Positions 45,257 through 58,053 of a stretch of 64,000 bases of DNA are shown piece after piece; within the stretch, counting starts at the first letter, position 1; every line of letters begins with the position of its first letter. Below the pieces are notes generated by a model, which saw nothing but the letters and a program-made list of their open reading frames with translations, was not told the origin of the DNA and did not search any database. The translations under genes and the position numbers were made by a program. The stretch is from Pseudomonas sp. GD03944. GTDB lineage: Bacteria; Pseudomonadota; Gammaproteobacteria; Pseudomonadales; Pseudomonadaceae. Location: contig NZ_JAOCAH010000003.1 of assembly GCF_029839275.1 (NCBI RefSeq), positions 248,001 to 312,000 of the forward strand. The letters are read 5' to 3'.

Positions 45257-45718
45257 ATGCGCATCGACTCTACAACATCGGTCGGCAACATCGGCACGCC
45301 GGTGCAGCGGCAAAAAGCCGCAGAGAACGCGTCCGCCGAAGACACGCCGCTGCTTAAGGACAAGATGCGTCAGGAGATCCGGGTGTTCCTGTCGGAGGCA
45401 GGCCAGGCACGGTCGGCCAGCGACAAGAAGAACCGCGACATCGACGATGCCGACCTGCCGGAGCTGATCAAGAACATCCTCAAGATGATCCGCGAGCTGA
45501 AGGCGCAGATCGCGGCCAAGAAGGCCGAGCTGGAAGCGGTGATGGCCGACCAGTACCTGAGTGCCGATGAGCGGCGCCTGAAGGCCGAGGCCATCCAAAC
45601 CGAGCTGGCGAGCCTCAACGGCGCGCTGATCAGCGCCAACGCCAACCTGATCAAGGCGATGCGCGAGCAGGGCCTGTCTTCGGAGCAGATGCAGGCCGCC
45701 GTGTCGCTCGCCATGTAA
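45257..45718 (+). CDS. Uncharacterised coiled-coil protein between anr and hemN
   Basis: 153 aa from the ATG at 45257, with CAGGAG nine bases upstream. No signal peptide or membrane segment. After a polar N-terminus (about 1-65), residues about 70-125 form a charged helical coiled coil (ELIKNILKMIRELKAQIAAKKAELEAVMADQYLSADERRLKAEAIQTELASLNGAL). A gene of this kind holds the same place in P. aeruginosa as far as I recall. Divergent from anr, convergent with hemN. Function unknown. Confidence 0.75.
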   Translation: MRIDSTTSVGNIGTPVQRQKAAENASAEDTPLLKDKMRQEIRVFLSEAGQARSASDKKNRDIDDADLPELIKNILKMIRELKAQIAAKKAELEAVMADQYLSADERRLKAEAIQTELASLNGALISANANLIKAMREQGLSSEQMQAAVSLAM

Positions 45719-45732
45719 GCAGGGCGCGGGCC

Positions 45733-47115
45733 TCAGATGACCCGCGAGAAGCGCTGCCGGCTGTGTTCGTTGAGGTAATGGTCGAAGACCATGCACACCG
45801 AGCGAACCAGCAGGCGGCCTGCGGGCAACACTTCGATAGCCCTGTCATCCAGCCTGATCAGTCCGTCGCTGGCCATCTGCTGCAGGGCCGGCCAGGCCTC
45901 CACGAAATAGCTGGAAAAATCGATCCCGAAGCGCCGCTCGACCTCGGCGATATCCAGGTGGAAGTGGCAGATCAGTTGCTGGATCACCGCCCGCCGTACC
46001 CGATCGTCCTCGTTGCAGTGCAGCCCGCGCTGGGTGGCCAGTTGGCCGCTGGCCAACTGCTGCTGGTAATTGCCCAGGTCGCTGCTGTTCTGGCAGTAGA
46101 GGTCGCCGATCTGGCTGATGGCCGAGACGCCCAGGCCGATCAGGTCGCAATGGCCGTGGGTGGTATAGCCCTGGAAGTTTCGCTGCAGGCTGCCGTCTTC
46201 CTGGGCGCTGGCCAGCTCGTCGTCCGGCAGGGCGAAGTGGTCCATGCCGATGTAGCGGTAACCCGCCTTGCCGAGCTGAGCGATGCTGCCCTGGAGCATC
46301 GCCAGCTTGTCGGCGGCGCTGGGCAGGTCCTGGCTGTTGATGCGCCGCTGGGGCATGAAGCGCTCGGGCAGGTGGGCGTAGTTGAACAGTGACAGGCGAT
46401 CCGGTTGCAGGGCGATGATCTCGTCCACGGTCCTGGCGAAGCTTTCCGGGGTTTGCAGCGGCAGGCCGTAGATCAGGTCGATGTTTACCGAGCGGTATTG
46501 CAGGGTGCGCGCGGCTTCGACGATGGCGCGGGTTTCCTCCAGGCTCTGCAGGCGGTTCACCGCGCGCTGCACGGCCGGATCCAGGTCCTGGACACCGAGG
46601 CTGACTCGGTTGAAACCCAGTTCGCGCAGCAGGCCCATGGTCGACCAGTCGGCCTCCCGCGGGTCGATCTCGATGCTGTAGTCGCCGGAGTCGTCATCCA
46701 GCAGGTGGAAATGCTCGCGCAGGTGCCCCATCAACTGGCGCAGCTCGTCGTGGCTGAGGAAGGTCGGGGTGCCGCCGCCGATGTGCAGCTGCTCGACCAC
46801 CTGGCGGTTGTCGAGGTGGCGGGTGACCACTTCGATCTCGTGCTGCAGTTCGCGCAGGTAGGTCTGGGCGCGGCCCCGGTCCTTGGTGATGACCTTGTTG
46901 CAGGCGCAGTAGTAGCAGATGTTCGCGCAGAACGGTACGTGCAGGTACAGCGAGAGCGGGCGCAGGGCCTTGCGGCTGTCGCGCAGGGCATGCAGCAGGT
47001 CGAAGGGGCCGATGTCGCCATGGAACTGCATGGCGGTGGGGTAGGAGGTGTAGCGTGGGCCGGCCTGGTCGTAGCGACGGATCAGGTCGGTGTCCCAGTG
47101 GATGGCGTCGAGCAT
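45733..47115 (-). CDS. hemN: Oxygen-independent coproporphyrinogen III oxidase
   Basis: 460 aa radical-SAM enzyme making protoporphyrinogen IX precursor without oxygen in haem synthesis. The cluster motif is CANICYYCACN (Cys-x3-Cys-x2-Cys, about residue 62-69), followed by HIGGGTPTFLS, and IDPREADWS. C-terminal HemN domain present. A TTGACCTGGGTCAA box 59 bp upstream of the ATG points to Anr control, consistent with haem demand of the cbb3 oxidases under low oxygen. Confidence 0.95.
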   Translation of the reverse strand: MLDAIHWDTDLIRRYDQAGPRYTSYPTAMQFHGDIGPFDLLHALRDSRKALRPLSLYLHVPFCANICYYCACNKVITKDRGRAQTYLRELQHEIEVVTRHLDNRQVVEQLHIGGGTPTFLSHDELRQLMGHLREHFHLLDDDSGDYSIEIDPREADWSTMGLLRELGFNRVSLGVQDLDPAVQRAVNRLQSLEETRAIVEAARTLQYRSVNIDLIYGLPLQTPESFARTVDEIIALQPDRLSLFNYAHLPERFMPQRRINSQDLPSAADKLAMLQGSIAQLGKAGYRYIGMDHFALPDDELASAQEDGSLQRNFQGYTTHGHCDLIGLGVSAISQIGDLYCQNSSDLGNYQQQLASGQLATQRGLHCNEDDRVRRAVIQQLICHFHLDIAEVERRFGIDFSSYFVEAWPALQQMASDGLIRLDDRAIEVLPAGRLLVRSVCMVFDHYLNEHSRQRFSRVI

Positions 47116-47173
47116 TGGAGGTGTCCCACGAAAGGCAATGCCGCCAGTCTAGGGAGCCATGCCCGGCACAGTC

Positions 47174-47187
47174 TTGACCTGGGTCAA
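47174..47187 (-). promoter_or_regulatory. Anr/FNR-type box upstream of hemN
   Basis: TTGACCTGGGTCAA is a perfect TTGAC-N4-GTCAA palindrome, one base per half-site away from the FNR/Anr consensus TTGAT-N4-ATCAA, and within known Anr site variation. It lies between the TauE-like gene and hemN, 59 bp from the hemN start. Confidence 0.65.
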
Positions 47188-47204
47188 CACGGCGCGGGGC
47201 TTGC

Positions 47205-47888
47205 TCAGTGGCCCATCAGCCAGTGTTGGTGCGGCCCGGGCAGGGTCCAGATGCCGAACAGGATCACCAGCACGCCGCCGGCTATGCGCACGCTGCGCTT
47301 GCGCAGCAGGGCGGTCAGGCGTTCGGCGGCCAGGCCGGTGGCGATCAGCACCGGCAGGGTGCCGAGGCCGAAGGCGAACATCAGCGCGGCACTGTCCGCG
47401 GCGTTGCCCTGGCTGGCGGCCCACAGCAGGGTGCTGTAGACCAGGCCGCACGGCAGCCAGCCCCACAGGCCCCCGAGCACCAAGGCCCGGGGGATGCTGG
47501 TGACCGGCATGAAACGCCGGGTCAACGGCTGGATGTAGCGCCACAGGCCGCGGCCCAGGGCTTCGATGCGGGTCAGGCCGCTCCACCAGCCGGCCAGGTA
47601 CAGGCCCATGGTGATCAGCAGCAGCGCCGCGACCACCCGCATGGCGTTGGCCGCCGGGCTGTTGGCGACGGCCCAGCCGGCCAGGCCGATCAGCAGGCCG
47701 GCCAGGGTGTAGCTGAGGATACGGCCCAGGTTGTAGGCCAGCAGCAGGCGCAGGCGTTGGCCACGGCGTTCCGGCGGGATGGCCAGGGTCAGGGCGCCCA
47801 TCAGGCCGCCGCACATGCCCAGGCAGTGGCCGCCACCGAGCAGGCCGAGGATCAGCGCCGAGACCAGCAGCGGCAGCAGTTCAGCCAC
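47205..47888 (-). CDS. TauE/SafE-like (DsbD-2 type) membrane protein of the cco cluster
   Basis: 227 aa, about six membrane segments. The N-terminal ALILGLLGGGHCLGMCGGLMGAL contains a conserved Gly/Cys motif (GHCxGMCGG) typical of the UreH-like/DsbD-2 family linked to copper or cytochrome assembly. Start is a GTG at 47888 overlapping the ccoS stop by eight bases, indicating coupling with the cbb3 maturation genes. Probably helps copper delivery or redox handling for cbb3; the substrate is not proven. Confidence 0.82.
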   Translation of the reverse strand: MAELLPLLVSALILGLLGGGHCLGMCGGLMGALTLAIPPERRGQRLRLLLAYNLGRILSYTLAGLLIGLAGWAVANSPAANAMRVVAALLLITMGLYLAGWWSGLTRIEALGRGLWRYIQPLTRRFMPVTSIPRALVLGGLWGWLPCGLVYSTLLWAASQGNAADSAALMFAFGLGTLPVLIATGLAAERLTALLRKRSVRIAGGVLVILFGIWTLPGPHQHWLMGH

Positions 47889-48090
47889 GCGGCGTGTCCT
47901 CGGGCTCTTCGGGGGCTTTGGCCTGTTCGACGCCGGCCTTGTGCAGCGGGTCCTCGTCGTCGAGCAGGATGCTGTGGGCGGGGCCGTCGAGGTCGTCGTA
48001 CTGACCGCTGTCGACCGCCCAGAAGAACAGCCAGATGGCGAAGGCCACCAGACCGATGGCGACGGGGATCAGGATGTAGAGGGCGGTCAT
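47881..48090 (-). CDS. ccoS: Cytochrome cbb3 oxidase maturation protein CcoS
   Basis: 69 aa. One N-terminal membrane helix (MTALYILIPVAIGLVAFAIWLFFWAV) followed by the conserved SGQYDDLDGPAHSILLDDE segment of the FixS/CcoS family. Needed for cofactor (haem and copper) insertion into CcoN. Placed between ccoI and the TauE-like gene. Confidence 0.93.
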   Translation of the reverse strand: MTALYILIPVAIGLVAFAIWLFFWAVDSGQYDDLDGPAHSILLDDEDPLHKAGVEQAKAPEEPEDTPRG

Positions 48091-48164
48091 GGGATCTCCG
48101 AAATGGGGCGGATCGCTTCTGCCTCCACCGGCACTGGCGGTGGAGACAGGACGCGTGATCCACC

Positions 48165-50564
48165 CTAGGTGCGGGTCAGGCGCAGGGCGTTGAGCACCAC
48201 CAGCAGCGAACTCACGGACATGCCCAGCGCGGCCCAGATCGGCGTGATCAGGCCCAGGGCAGCGAAGGGCAGCACCAGGCCATTGTACAGGCTGGCCCAG
48301 GTCAGGTTCTCGATAATGATCCGGCGGGTGCGGCGGGCCAGCGTGAAGGCCTGGATCAGGCTGTCCAGGCGGTTGGACAGTAGCACCGCGTCGGCACTGG
48401 TCTTGGCCAGGTCGGTGGCGCTGCCCATGGCCACGCTGATGTCGGCGGCGGCGAGCACCGGCACGTCGTTGACGCCGTCGCCCAGCATCAGCACGCGGCG
48501 GCCCTGTTCATGCAGGGTTTTCAGGGTTGCCAGCTTGGCGTCCGGGGTCATGCCGCCCTGGGCCTGCTCGATACCCAGCTGGCGGGCCACCTCACCGACC
48601 ATCGGCGAGCTGTCGCCGGACAGCAGCAGCACCTGCCAGCCCCGGGCGCGGCATTCGGCGACCAGGGCCGGCGCGTCTTCACGCAGGCGGTCGTCGAGGA
48701 CGAACCAGGCCAGCGGTCCTTGTTCATCACCCAGCAGCAGCCATTGCCCCTGCTCGCCGGGAATCGATGGTGCCGGCTGCCCGCTCAGTTCGCTGACGAA
48801 GCCGGCCTGGCCGATGCGCAGCACACGGCCGTCGACCGAGCCATGCAGGCCCTGGCCGGGAATGCTGTCGACCTGCTCGGCGGCCTGGGCGGCACGGCCG
48901 AAGGCGCGGGCGATGGGGTGCTCGGAGCGGTTTTCCAGGGCCGCGGCCAGGGCCAGGCAGGTGTCGCTGTCGAGGGCGCCGAGCGGGTGGATGGCGCTGA
49001 GGGTCAACCGCCCTTCAGTCAGGGTGCCGGTCTTGTCGAAGATCACCGTGTCGATCTGGTTCAGGCCTTCCATGACGTGGCCACGGGTCAGCAGCATGCC
49101 CAGTTTGTGCAGGCTGCCGGTGGCCGCGGTGAGGGCCGTGGGCGTGGCCAGGGCCAGGGCGCAGGGGCAAGTGGCGACCAGCAGGGCGAGCACCACCCAG
49201 AAGGCCCGCGCCGGGTCGATCTGCAGCCAGGCCAGGCCGACGGCGGCCGCAGCCAGCAGCACGAACAGCAGGAACCACTGGGACACCTTGTCGGCGATTT
49301 CCGCCAAGCGCGGCTTGTCGCTCTGGGCGCGTTCCAGCAGGCGGACGATGGCCGACAGCCGGGTGGCATCGCCCAGGGCCTCGACCTGCACGGTGAGCGG
49401 ACCTTCGACGTTCAGGGTGCCGGCGGTGACGGCGTCACCCACGCTGCGCGGTTGCGGCAGGTACTCGCCGGTGAGCAGCGACTCATCGACGCTGGACTGG
49501 CCGCTGAGAATGCGGCCGTCCGCCGGCAGCAGGGCGCCCGGCGGCACTAGGATCTGCTCGCCTTCACGCAGTTCGCTGAGCAGGATGCGCTGGGTCTGGC
49601 CGTCGGCATCCAAGCGCAGGCAGGAGGCCGGCAGCAGGTTGACCAGCTGGGCGGTGGCCGCGGCGGTACGTTCCCGGGCCCGGCGTTCCAGGTAGCGACC
49701 GGCCAGCAGGAACAGGGCGAACATGCCCACGGCGTCGAAATACAACTCGCCGTGGCCGGTCACCGTGGACCAGATGCCGGCCAGGTAGGCGCCGCCGATG
49801 GCCAGGGACACCGAGACGTCCATGGTCAGGTGGCGGGTGCGCAGGTCGCGCATGGCGCCGCGGAAGAACTGGCGGCAGCAGTAGAAGACGATCGGCGTGG
49901 TCAGGAACAGGCTGACCCAGCGCATGATCATGTCCAGTTCCGGGGTGAGGTCGATGTTGAACTCCGGCCAGGTGGCCATCGTCGCCATCATGATCTGGAT
50001 CCACAGCAGCCCGGCGACCCCCAGTTCGCGCATGGCGCGGCGGTTTTCCTGGGTCAGGCGCTCGGCGGCGGCATCGGCCTGCCAGGGATGGCCGGCGTAG
50101 CCGATCTTGCGCAACTCGGCGAGCAGGCTGCTCAGCGGCAGCTGGCTGTCGGCCCAGCGCACCTGCAGGCGGTGGTTGGACAGGTTGAGGTAGGCCTCGG
50201 CGATCCCCGGCAGCCCGCGCAGGTGTTTCTCGATCAGCCAGCCACAGGCGGCGCAACTGATCCCCTCGATCAGCAGGCAGGTCTCGCTCAGCTCACCCTG
50301 TTGCTGGACGAAGGGCTGCTGCACGTCGCTGCGGTCGTACAGCGCCAGTTCGTCCGGCAGGATCTGCGGCAGGTCCTGGGGGTTGGCGGCGGTTTCACTG
50401 CGGTGCCGGTAATAGTGCTCGAGCCCGCCGGCGACGATGGCTTCGGCCACCGCCTGGCAGCCCGGGCAGCACATGGCGTGTTCTTCGCCCAGGACCTGGG
50501 CATGAAAATGACTGCCGGCGGGAACCGGCAGGCCACAGTGGTAGCAGGGGAGGGGATTGGTCAT
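48165..50564 (-). CDS. ccoI: Copper-transporting P1B-type ATPase for cbb3 assembly (CcoI/FixI)
   Basis: 799 aa. N-terminal Cys-rich segment ([21 protein letters not shown]) plus a heavy-metal-binding domain with GISCAACGW near 99; membrane helices; the CPC ion motif in [18 protein letters not shown]; phosphorylation site [18 protein letters not shown] and [10 protein letters not shown]. CcoI exports copper to the periplasm for CcoN maturation rather than for copper resistance. It lies between ccoH and ccoS in the ccoGHIS order, which separates it from CopA detox pumps. Confidence 0.94.
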   Translation of the reverse strand: MTNPLPCYHCGLPVPAGSHFHAQVLGEEHAMCCPGCQAVAEAIVAGGLEHYYRHRSETAANPQDLPQILPDELALYDRSDVQQPFVQQQGELSETCLLIEGISCAACGWLIEKHLRGLPGIAEAYLNLSNHRLQVRWADSQLPLSSLLAELRKIGYAGHPWQADAAAERLTQENRRAMRELGVAGLLWIQIMMATMATWPEFNIDLTPELDMIMRWVSLFLTTPIVFYCCRQFFRGAMRDLRTRHLTMDVSVSLAIGGAYLAGIWSTVTGHGELYFDAVGMFALFLLAGRYLERRARERTAAATAQLVNLLPASCLRLDADGQTQRILLSELREGEQILVPPGALLPADGRILSGQSSVDESLLTGEYLPQPRSVGDAVTAGTLNVEGPLTVQVEALGDATRLSAIVRLLERAQSDKPRLAEIADKVSQWFLLFVLLAAAAVGLAWLQIDPARAFWVVLALLVATCPCALALATPTALTAATGSLHKLGMLLTRGHVMEGLNQIDTVIFDKTGTLTEGRLTLSAIHPLGALDSDTCLALAAALENRSEHPIARAFGRAAQAAEQVDSIPGQGLHGSVDGRVLRIGQAGFVSELSGQPAPSIPGEQGQWLLLGDEQGPLAWFVLDDRLREDAPALVAECRARGWQVLLLSGDSSPMVGEVARQLGIEQAQGGMTPDAKLATLKTLHEQGRRVLMLGDGVNDVPVLAAADISVAMGSATDLAKTSADAVLLSNRLDSLIQAFTLARRTRRIIIENLTWASLYNGLVLPFAALGLITPIWAALGMSVSSLLVVLNALRLTRT

Positions 50565-50579
50565 CGACGGTCGGCAGGG

Positions 50580-51083
50580 TTACTCGTCGCCGAGGCGGAC
50601 GGTCTTGCCGGCTTCCAGGGTTTCTTCCTCGAACAGGCGCCAGTCGTTGTCGCCCTCGCGGCCGATCAGTTCGACGAAGCGGCGGCCTTGTACGGCATCC
50701 TGCAGGTGCCCGGTGTAGACGCCTTCGCCCTGGGGCTGCAGCACCACGCGGCGGTCGCGCTCCGGCTGAGTCGGGGAGATCAGGTTTAGCACCAGCTGGG
50801 ACGGGCCGCTGTTGCCGGTCAGGCGCAGTTCGGCGGTGCCGGCTTCGTTGTCCAGGTCCAGGTCGGCGCGCAGCTGCAGGCGCTTGGCGAAGTTCTCGCG
50901 CTCCAGGGACTGGTTGATGCCCTTGCCGACGTCGTAGTAGTCATCGGAAATCAGGCCCGGCGGGTTCTTCGTGGCGATGGTCAGCAAGGTCAGACCCTGT
51001 ACAACCGAATAGCCGAGCAGGAACAGAATGAACCACGGCCAGAACTGTTTGTACCAGGGTTTGATCGGTGCTTCTTCAGACAT
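50580..51083 (-). CDS. ccoH: cbb3 oxidase assembly protein CcoH/FixH
   Basis: 167 aa. One membrane helix near 13-30 ([20 protein letters not shown]) and a periplasmic FixH-like domain with [18 protein letters not shown]. CcoH stays associated with the cbb3 complex during assembly. Located 15 bp before ccoI and 20 bp after ccoG, so the four genes form one operon. Confidence 0.9.
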   Translation of the reverse strand: MSEEAPIKPWYKQFWPWFILFLLGYSVVQGLTLLTIATKNPPGLISDDYYDVGKGINQSLERENFAKRLQLRADLDLDNEAGTAELRLTGNSGPSQLVLNLISPTQPERDRRVVLQPQGEGVYTGHLQDAVQGRRFVELIGREGDNDWRLFEEETLEAGKTVRLGDE

Positions 51084-51103
51084 GCGTGCGTACTACCTTT
51101 GGG

Positions 51104-52516
<1,413 letters not shown>

Positions 52517-52655
52517 CAGGTCGTACCACAGCGGTTTTGGTTGGCTGCCCCGGCCGATACGTGCCAACCGGGGTCAATTTCACTATTACGCTATGGTACG
52601 CCTGCGAGACGGGTACCGGGTGCGACGCGAAGTCGCGCCAGAATGCAATCAGGAA

Positions 52656-53651
52656 TTACTTGCTTTCCGGCTTTTGCGACAGGCTGTACACGTAAGCGGC
52701 CAGCAGGTGCACCTTGTCGTTGCCGAGGAAGGCTTCCTGGGCAGGCATGTTGCCGTGACGGCCATAGCGAATGGTCTGCTGCAGTTGAGCGTAGCTGCTG
52801 CCGTAGATAAATGCGCTTGGGTTGGTCAGGTTCGGTGCGCCCATGGCGGTCATGCCGGTACCTTGTGCGGTGTGGCAGGCCGAGCAGACGGTGGCGAACA
52901 CCTTGCCGCCAGCTTCCACGTCGGCTTCGACGCCTTCCGGCAGCTTGCGGCCAGCCAGTTCGGTCAGCACGTAAGCGGCTACGTTGCGCACGCCATCTTC
53001 ACCGATCGCCGGGCCCTGAGCAGGCATCATGCCCTGACGGCCATGCAGGATGGTGGTCTTGATGGTTTCGGCGTCGCCGCCCCAGCGCCATTCGGTGTCG
53101 GTCAGGTTCGGGAAGCCGTAGGCGCCCTTGGCGTCGGAACCGTGGCAGACGGAGCAGTTGGACGCGAACAGGCGGCCACCCATTTTCAGGGCTTGCTCGT
53201 CCTTGGCCACTTCTTCGATCGGCATGGCCGCGTACTTGGCGAAGATCGGGCCGTACTGGGCGTCAGCCTTGGCCATTTCCTTTTCCCACTCGTGCACGCC
53301 GGTCCAGCCGCTGTTGCGGAACTCGCCGTTGGCGATCTGAACGTTGGTGGCGAAGGGGGTCTTGGCTTCGTTGTCCAGGTAGTCGTAGCCCGGCAGCAGG
53401 CCTTTCCAGTTACCTAGGCCCGGGTACAGGGCCAGGTAGCCGAGGGCGAAGATGATGGTGCCGACGAACAGCATGAACCACCACTTCGGCAGCGGGTTGT
53501 CGTACTCCTCGATGCCGTCGAACTCATGGCCGACGGTCTGATCGGTGGTTTCCTGGCGCTGGCCCTTGCGGGTGCTGAAGATCAGCCAGGTGAGGGCGAA
53601 GATGGTGCCTAATGAAAGGATTGTTACGTACCAACTCCAGAACGTGGTCAT
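52656..53651 (-). CDS. ccoP1: cbb3 oxidase di-haem cytochrome c subunit, copy 1
   Basis: 331 aa. N-terminal membrane segments ([21 protein letters not shown] and [22 protein letters not shown]), then two cytochrome c domains with CSVCH and CSACH haem sites and distal Met in GMMPAQGP and GNMPAQ. Compared with CcoP2 it has about 20 extra residues after the second helix ([20 protein letters not shown] region). ATGA overlap with ccoQ1. Confidence 0.95.
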   Translation of the reverse strand: MTTFWSWYVTILSLGTIFALTWLIFSTRKGQRQETTDQTVGHEFDGIEEYDNPLPKWWFMLFVGTIIFALGYLALYPGLGNWKGLLPGYDYLDNEAKTPFATNVQIANGEFRNSGWTGVHEWEKEMAKADAQYGPIFAKYAAMPIEEVAKDEQALKMGGRLFASNCSVCHGSDAKGAYGFPNLTDTEWRWGGDAETIKTTILHGRQGMMPAQGPAIGEDGVRNVAAYVLTELAGRKLPEGVEADVEAGGKVFATVCSACHTAQGTGMTAMGAPNLTNPSAFIYGSSYAQLQQTIRYGRHGNMPAQEAFLGNDKVHLLAAYVYSLSQKPESK

Positions 53652-53875
53652 TGGTTATTGCTCCTGGAAGATTGCTCGTCACGCGTGTTGGTTTTCTGTT
53701 CTTCGTCGGTCTTGGGCTTCGGCGGCTCGTCAGCGAAGGGCAGGTTCGCGGCTTCGTCGAAGCTGGACTTGCGCTTGCTGCTGTAGGCATAGAGCACGAC
53801 GCCGATGAAGGCGATGAACACGACTGCCGTGCCTATACCGCGAATGGTCCCGATGTCCGTGAGGAAAGAAAGCAT
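53648..53875 (-). CDS. ccoQ1: cbb3 oxidase subunit CcoQ, copy 1
   Basis: 75 aa: a single membrane helix ([19 protein letters not shown]) followed by [20 protein letters not shown], the conserved FixQ tail, and a polar extension longer than in the second copy. Stabilises the assembled oxidase. Six-base gap to ccoO1, four-base overlap with ccoP1. Confidence 0.92.
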   Translation of the reverse strand: MLSFLTDIGTIRGIGTAVVFIAFIGVVLYAYSSKRKSSFDEAANLPFADEPPKPKTDEEQKTNTRDEQSSRSNNQ

Positions 53876-53881
53876 CGTGCG

Positions 53882-54489
53882 TTACCGTTTGTTCTTGATG
53901 GAGGTGCCGAGAACCTGCAGGTACGCGACGATGGCGTCCATTTCGGTCTTGCCCTTCACAGCGTCCCGCGCGCCGGCGATGTCTTCGTCGGTGTAGGGGA
54001 TGCCGAAGCCACGCATGACTTCCATTTTCTTGGCGGTGTCCTTGCCATCGAGCTTGTGCTCGACCAGCCACGGGTAGGCCGGCATCTTCGACTCCGGTAC
54101 CACGTTGCGCGGGTTGTACAGGTGAGCACGCTGCCATTCGTCCGAGTAGCGGCCGCCAACGCGGGCCAGGTCTGGACCGGTACGCTTGGAGCCCCACAGG
54201 AACGGGTGGTCCCAGACGCTTTCGCCGGCAACGGAGTAATGGCCGTAGCGCTCGGTCTCGGCGCGGAACGGACGGATCATCTGGGAGTGGCAACCCACAC
54301 AGCCGTTGGCGATGTAGACGTCACGGCCTTCCAGCTCCAGGGCGGTGTAAGGGCGCAGGCCCTCCACCGGCTCATTGGTGACGTCCTGGAAGAACAGCGG
54401 GACGATCTGGGTCAGGCCGCCGACGCTGACGGCGATCACCATCAGCAGCGCCATCAGGCCGATATTCTTCTCGACGATTTCGTGTTTCA

Positions 54490-54490
<1 letters not shown>
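53882..54490 (-). CDS. ccoO1: cbb3 oxidase mono-haem cytochrome c subunit, copy 1
   Basis: 202 aa. N-terminal membrane anchor ([23 protein letters not shown]), one haem-c site CVGCH in [16 protein letters not shown], and the axial Met in [11 protein letters not shown]. Start overlaps the last base of the ccoN1 stop codon. Nearly identical to CcoO2 in its core. Confidence 0.95.
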
Positions 54491-55932
<1,442 letters not shown>

Positions 55933-56274
55933 GCTGGGGTTCCACGGTTAATGGATTTTTTAGGGACAAAAATCGGCGGCAAGTATGGAGAAAGCAGGTA
56001 GCCATTGCAACGACACAAGCCGACACAATCAGGGTTTCAAGGGCTTTGCGGAGGCAATTGAGACTCACTCTAAGCCACTGAGCCTGAATCGATTTGCTCC
56101 AAAGTGGAGCGACGAAGATGGGAATCGCCTTGGAGTTATGGCAGGTGGCGACTGCTGGATAGATTAGCGCAACTGGAACGGGCGGAGCGCCATTGGTCGC
56201 CGGGGTGCGACTCTGGGTCGCATGCGGTCGCAACGCCGGTCGGCGTGACAGCGGAGGGGGTGGGGCGGTGGTTC

Positions 56275-56304
56275 GGCTGGCCCGTCCAACCGGACGGGCC
56301 AGCC
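56275..56304 (-). terminator. Perfect 13-bp-stem hairpin after ccoP2
   Basis: GGCTGGCCCGTCC (56275-56287), loop AACC, GGACGGGCCAGCC (56292-56304). It begins seven bases past the ccoP2 stop. It lacks a T-tract but its strength makes it the likely end of, or 3' stabiliser for, the ccoNOQP-2 transcript. Confidence 0.75.
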
Positions 56305-56310
56305 TGTCGC

Positions 56311-57258
56311 TTACTGGGCGGCGATCGGCTCGGCGGCCTTCTCCTCGCGGCTCAGGCTCAGCACGTAGGCGGCCAGCAGGTGGACCTTGTCGTTACCCAG
56401 GTACTGTTCCTGCGCAGGCATCTGGCCATTGCGGCCGTGGCGGATAGTCTGCTGCAGCTGCGCCAGGCTCGAGCCATAGATCCAGCCCTGGGAGTGGGTC
56501 AGGTCCGGCGCGCCGAGCATGGCCATGCCGGTACCGACCGGGCCGTGGCAGGCGGCGCAGTTGGTGCTGAACAGGGTGCGGCCGTGGTCGACGTCCACAT
56601 CGGTGCCTTCCGGCAGCGGCAGCTTGGCCAGGTCCTGGCGGACATAGGCGGCCACCTGCTTCACGCCCTCTTCGCCCAGCAGCTGACCCCAGGCTGGCAT
56701 CACGCCCTGGCGGCCATGCAGGATGCTGGTCTTGATGGTTTCCGCCTCGCCGCCCCAGCGCCAGTGGGCGTCGGTCAGGTTGGGGAAGCCCATCGCGCCC
56801 TTGGCGTCCGAGCCGTGGCAGACCGAGCAATAGGTGGCGAACATGCGGCCACCCATTTTCAGCGCCTGCTCGTCTTTTGCCACCTCTTCCAGAGGCATGG
56901 CGGCATATTTGGCGAAGATCGGGCCGTAGGCCTGGTCGGCCTGGTCCATTTCGCGCTGCCACTGGGCGACTTGGGTCCAGCCATCTTCATAGCCGGGCAG
57001 CAGGCCTTTCCAGTTGCCCATGCCCGGGTAGAGCAGCAGGTAGCCCACGGAAAACACCAGGGTGCCGAGGAACAGCATGAACCACCACTTGGGCAGTGGG
57101 TTGTCGTATTCCTCGATGCCGTCGAAGGCATGCCCCATGGTCTGCTCGGTTTCGCTCTTGTGAACTTCGCTCTTGCGGGTGGCGAAGATCAGCCAGAACA
57201 GGGCGAGCAGGGTGGAGGCCGTGAGCAGGGTGACGTACCAGCTCCAGAAAGTGCTCAT
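56311..57258 (-). CDS. ccoP2: cbb3 oxidase di-haem cytochrome c subunit, copy 2
   Basis: 315 aa. Same domain plan as CcoP1: two membrane segments, then [17 protein letters not shown] and [14 protein letters not shown] haem-c sites. The linker after the second helix is short ([16 protein letters not shown]). It has [32 protein letters not shown] at the N-terminal side. ATGA overlap with ccoQ2. Confidence 0.95.
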   Translation of the reverse strand: MSTFWSWYVTLLTASTLLALFWLIFATRKSEVHKSETEQTMGHAFDGIEEYDNPLPKWWFMLFLGTLVFSVGYLLLYPGMGNWKGLLPGYEDGWTQVAQWQREMDQADQAYGPIFAKYAAMPLEEVAKDEQALKMGGRMFATYCSVCHGSDAKGAMGFPNLTDAHWRWGGEAETIKTSILHGRQGVMPAWGQLLGEEGVKQVAAYVRQDLAKLPLPEGTDVDVDHGRTLFSTNCAACHGPVGTGMAMLGAPDLTHSQGWIYGSSLAQLQQTIRHGRNGQMPAQEQYLGNDKVHLLAAYVLSLSREEKAAEPIAAQ

Positions 57259-57440
57259 GGGGTGGTGCTCCTCGGTGCGGCAGTCTTGGGTTCATCGGCA
57301 AAGGGCAGTTGCGCGGCCTCGTCGAAGGCCGTGGCGCGCTTGGCGCTGTAGGCCCAGAGGGTCACGCAGGTGAAGGCGGTGAACACCAGGGCGGTGCCCG
57401 CGCCGCGCACGAAGCCGATATCGATCAGGTCGAAAATCAT
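57255..57440 (-). CDS. ccoQ2: cbb3 oxidase subunit CcoQ, copy 2
   Basis: 61 aa: one membrane helix ([19 protein letters not shown]) followed by the [20 protein letters not shown] tail; shorter at the C-terminus than CcoQ1. Gap of four bases to ccoO2. Confidence 0.92.
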   Translation of the reverse strand: MIFDLIDIGFVRGAGTALVFTAFTCVTLWAYSAKRATAFDEAAQLPFADEPKTAAPRSTTP

Positions 57441-57444
57441 GGGC

Positions 57445-58053
57445 CTACCTCTTGTTCTGCAGCGCAGTGCCGAGCACTTGCAGGTAGGCGACCAGGGCGT
57501 CCATCTCGGTCTTGCCTTTCACTGCGTCAGCGGCACCGGCGATGTCGTCGTCGGTGTAGGGCACGCCGAGGAAGCGCATGGCCTTGATCTTGGCGGCGGT
57601 GTCCTTGCCGTCCAGGGTGTTCTCCACCAGCCAGGGGTAGGCCGGCATCTTCGACTCCGGCACCACGTTGCGCGGGTTGTACAGGTGGGCGCGGTGCCAC
57701 TCGTCCGAGTAGCGGCCGCCCACACGAGCCAGGTCCGGGCCGGTGCGCTTGGAGCCCCACAGGAAGGGGTGGTCCCAGACGCTTTCGCCGGCGACGGAGT
57801 AGTGGCCGTAGCGCTCGGTCTCGGCGCGGAACGGACGGATCATCTGCGAGTGGCAGCCAACGCAGCCTTCCTTGATGTAGATGTCGCGGCCTTCCAGTTG
57901 CAGGGCCGTGTAGGGCTTCATGCCCTCGACCGGTTCGTTGGTGACGTCCTGGAAGAACAGCGGGACGATCTGGGTCAGGCCGCCGATGCTGACGGCGAAC
58001 ACCATCATCAGCGCCATCAGGCCGATGTTCTTCTCGAGCAGTTCGTGTTTCAT
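57445..58053 (-). CDS. ccoO2: cbb3 oxidase mono-haem cytochrome c subunit, copy 2
   Basis: 202 aa from the ATG at 58053 (a TTG one codon earlier is also possible). One haem-c site in [17 protein letters not shown]; axial Met in [11 protein letters not shown]. Overlaps the ccoN2 stop codon by one base. Confidence 0.95.
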   Translation of the reverse strand: MKHELLEKNIGLMALMMVFAVSIGGLTQIVPLFFQDVTNEPVEGMKPYTALQLEGRDIYIKEGCVGCHSQMIRPFRAETERYGHYSVAGESVWDHPFLWGSKRTGPDLARVGGRYSDEWHRAHLYNPRNVVPESKMPAYPWLVENTLDGKDTAAKIKAMRFLGVPYTDDDIAGAADAVKGKTEMDALVAYLQVLGTALQNKR

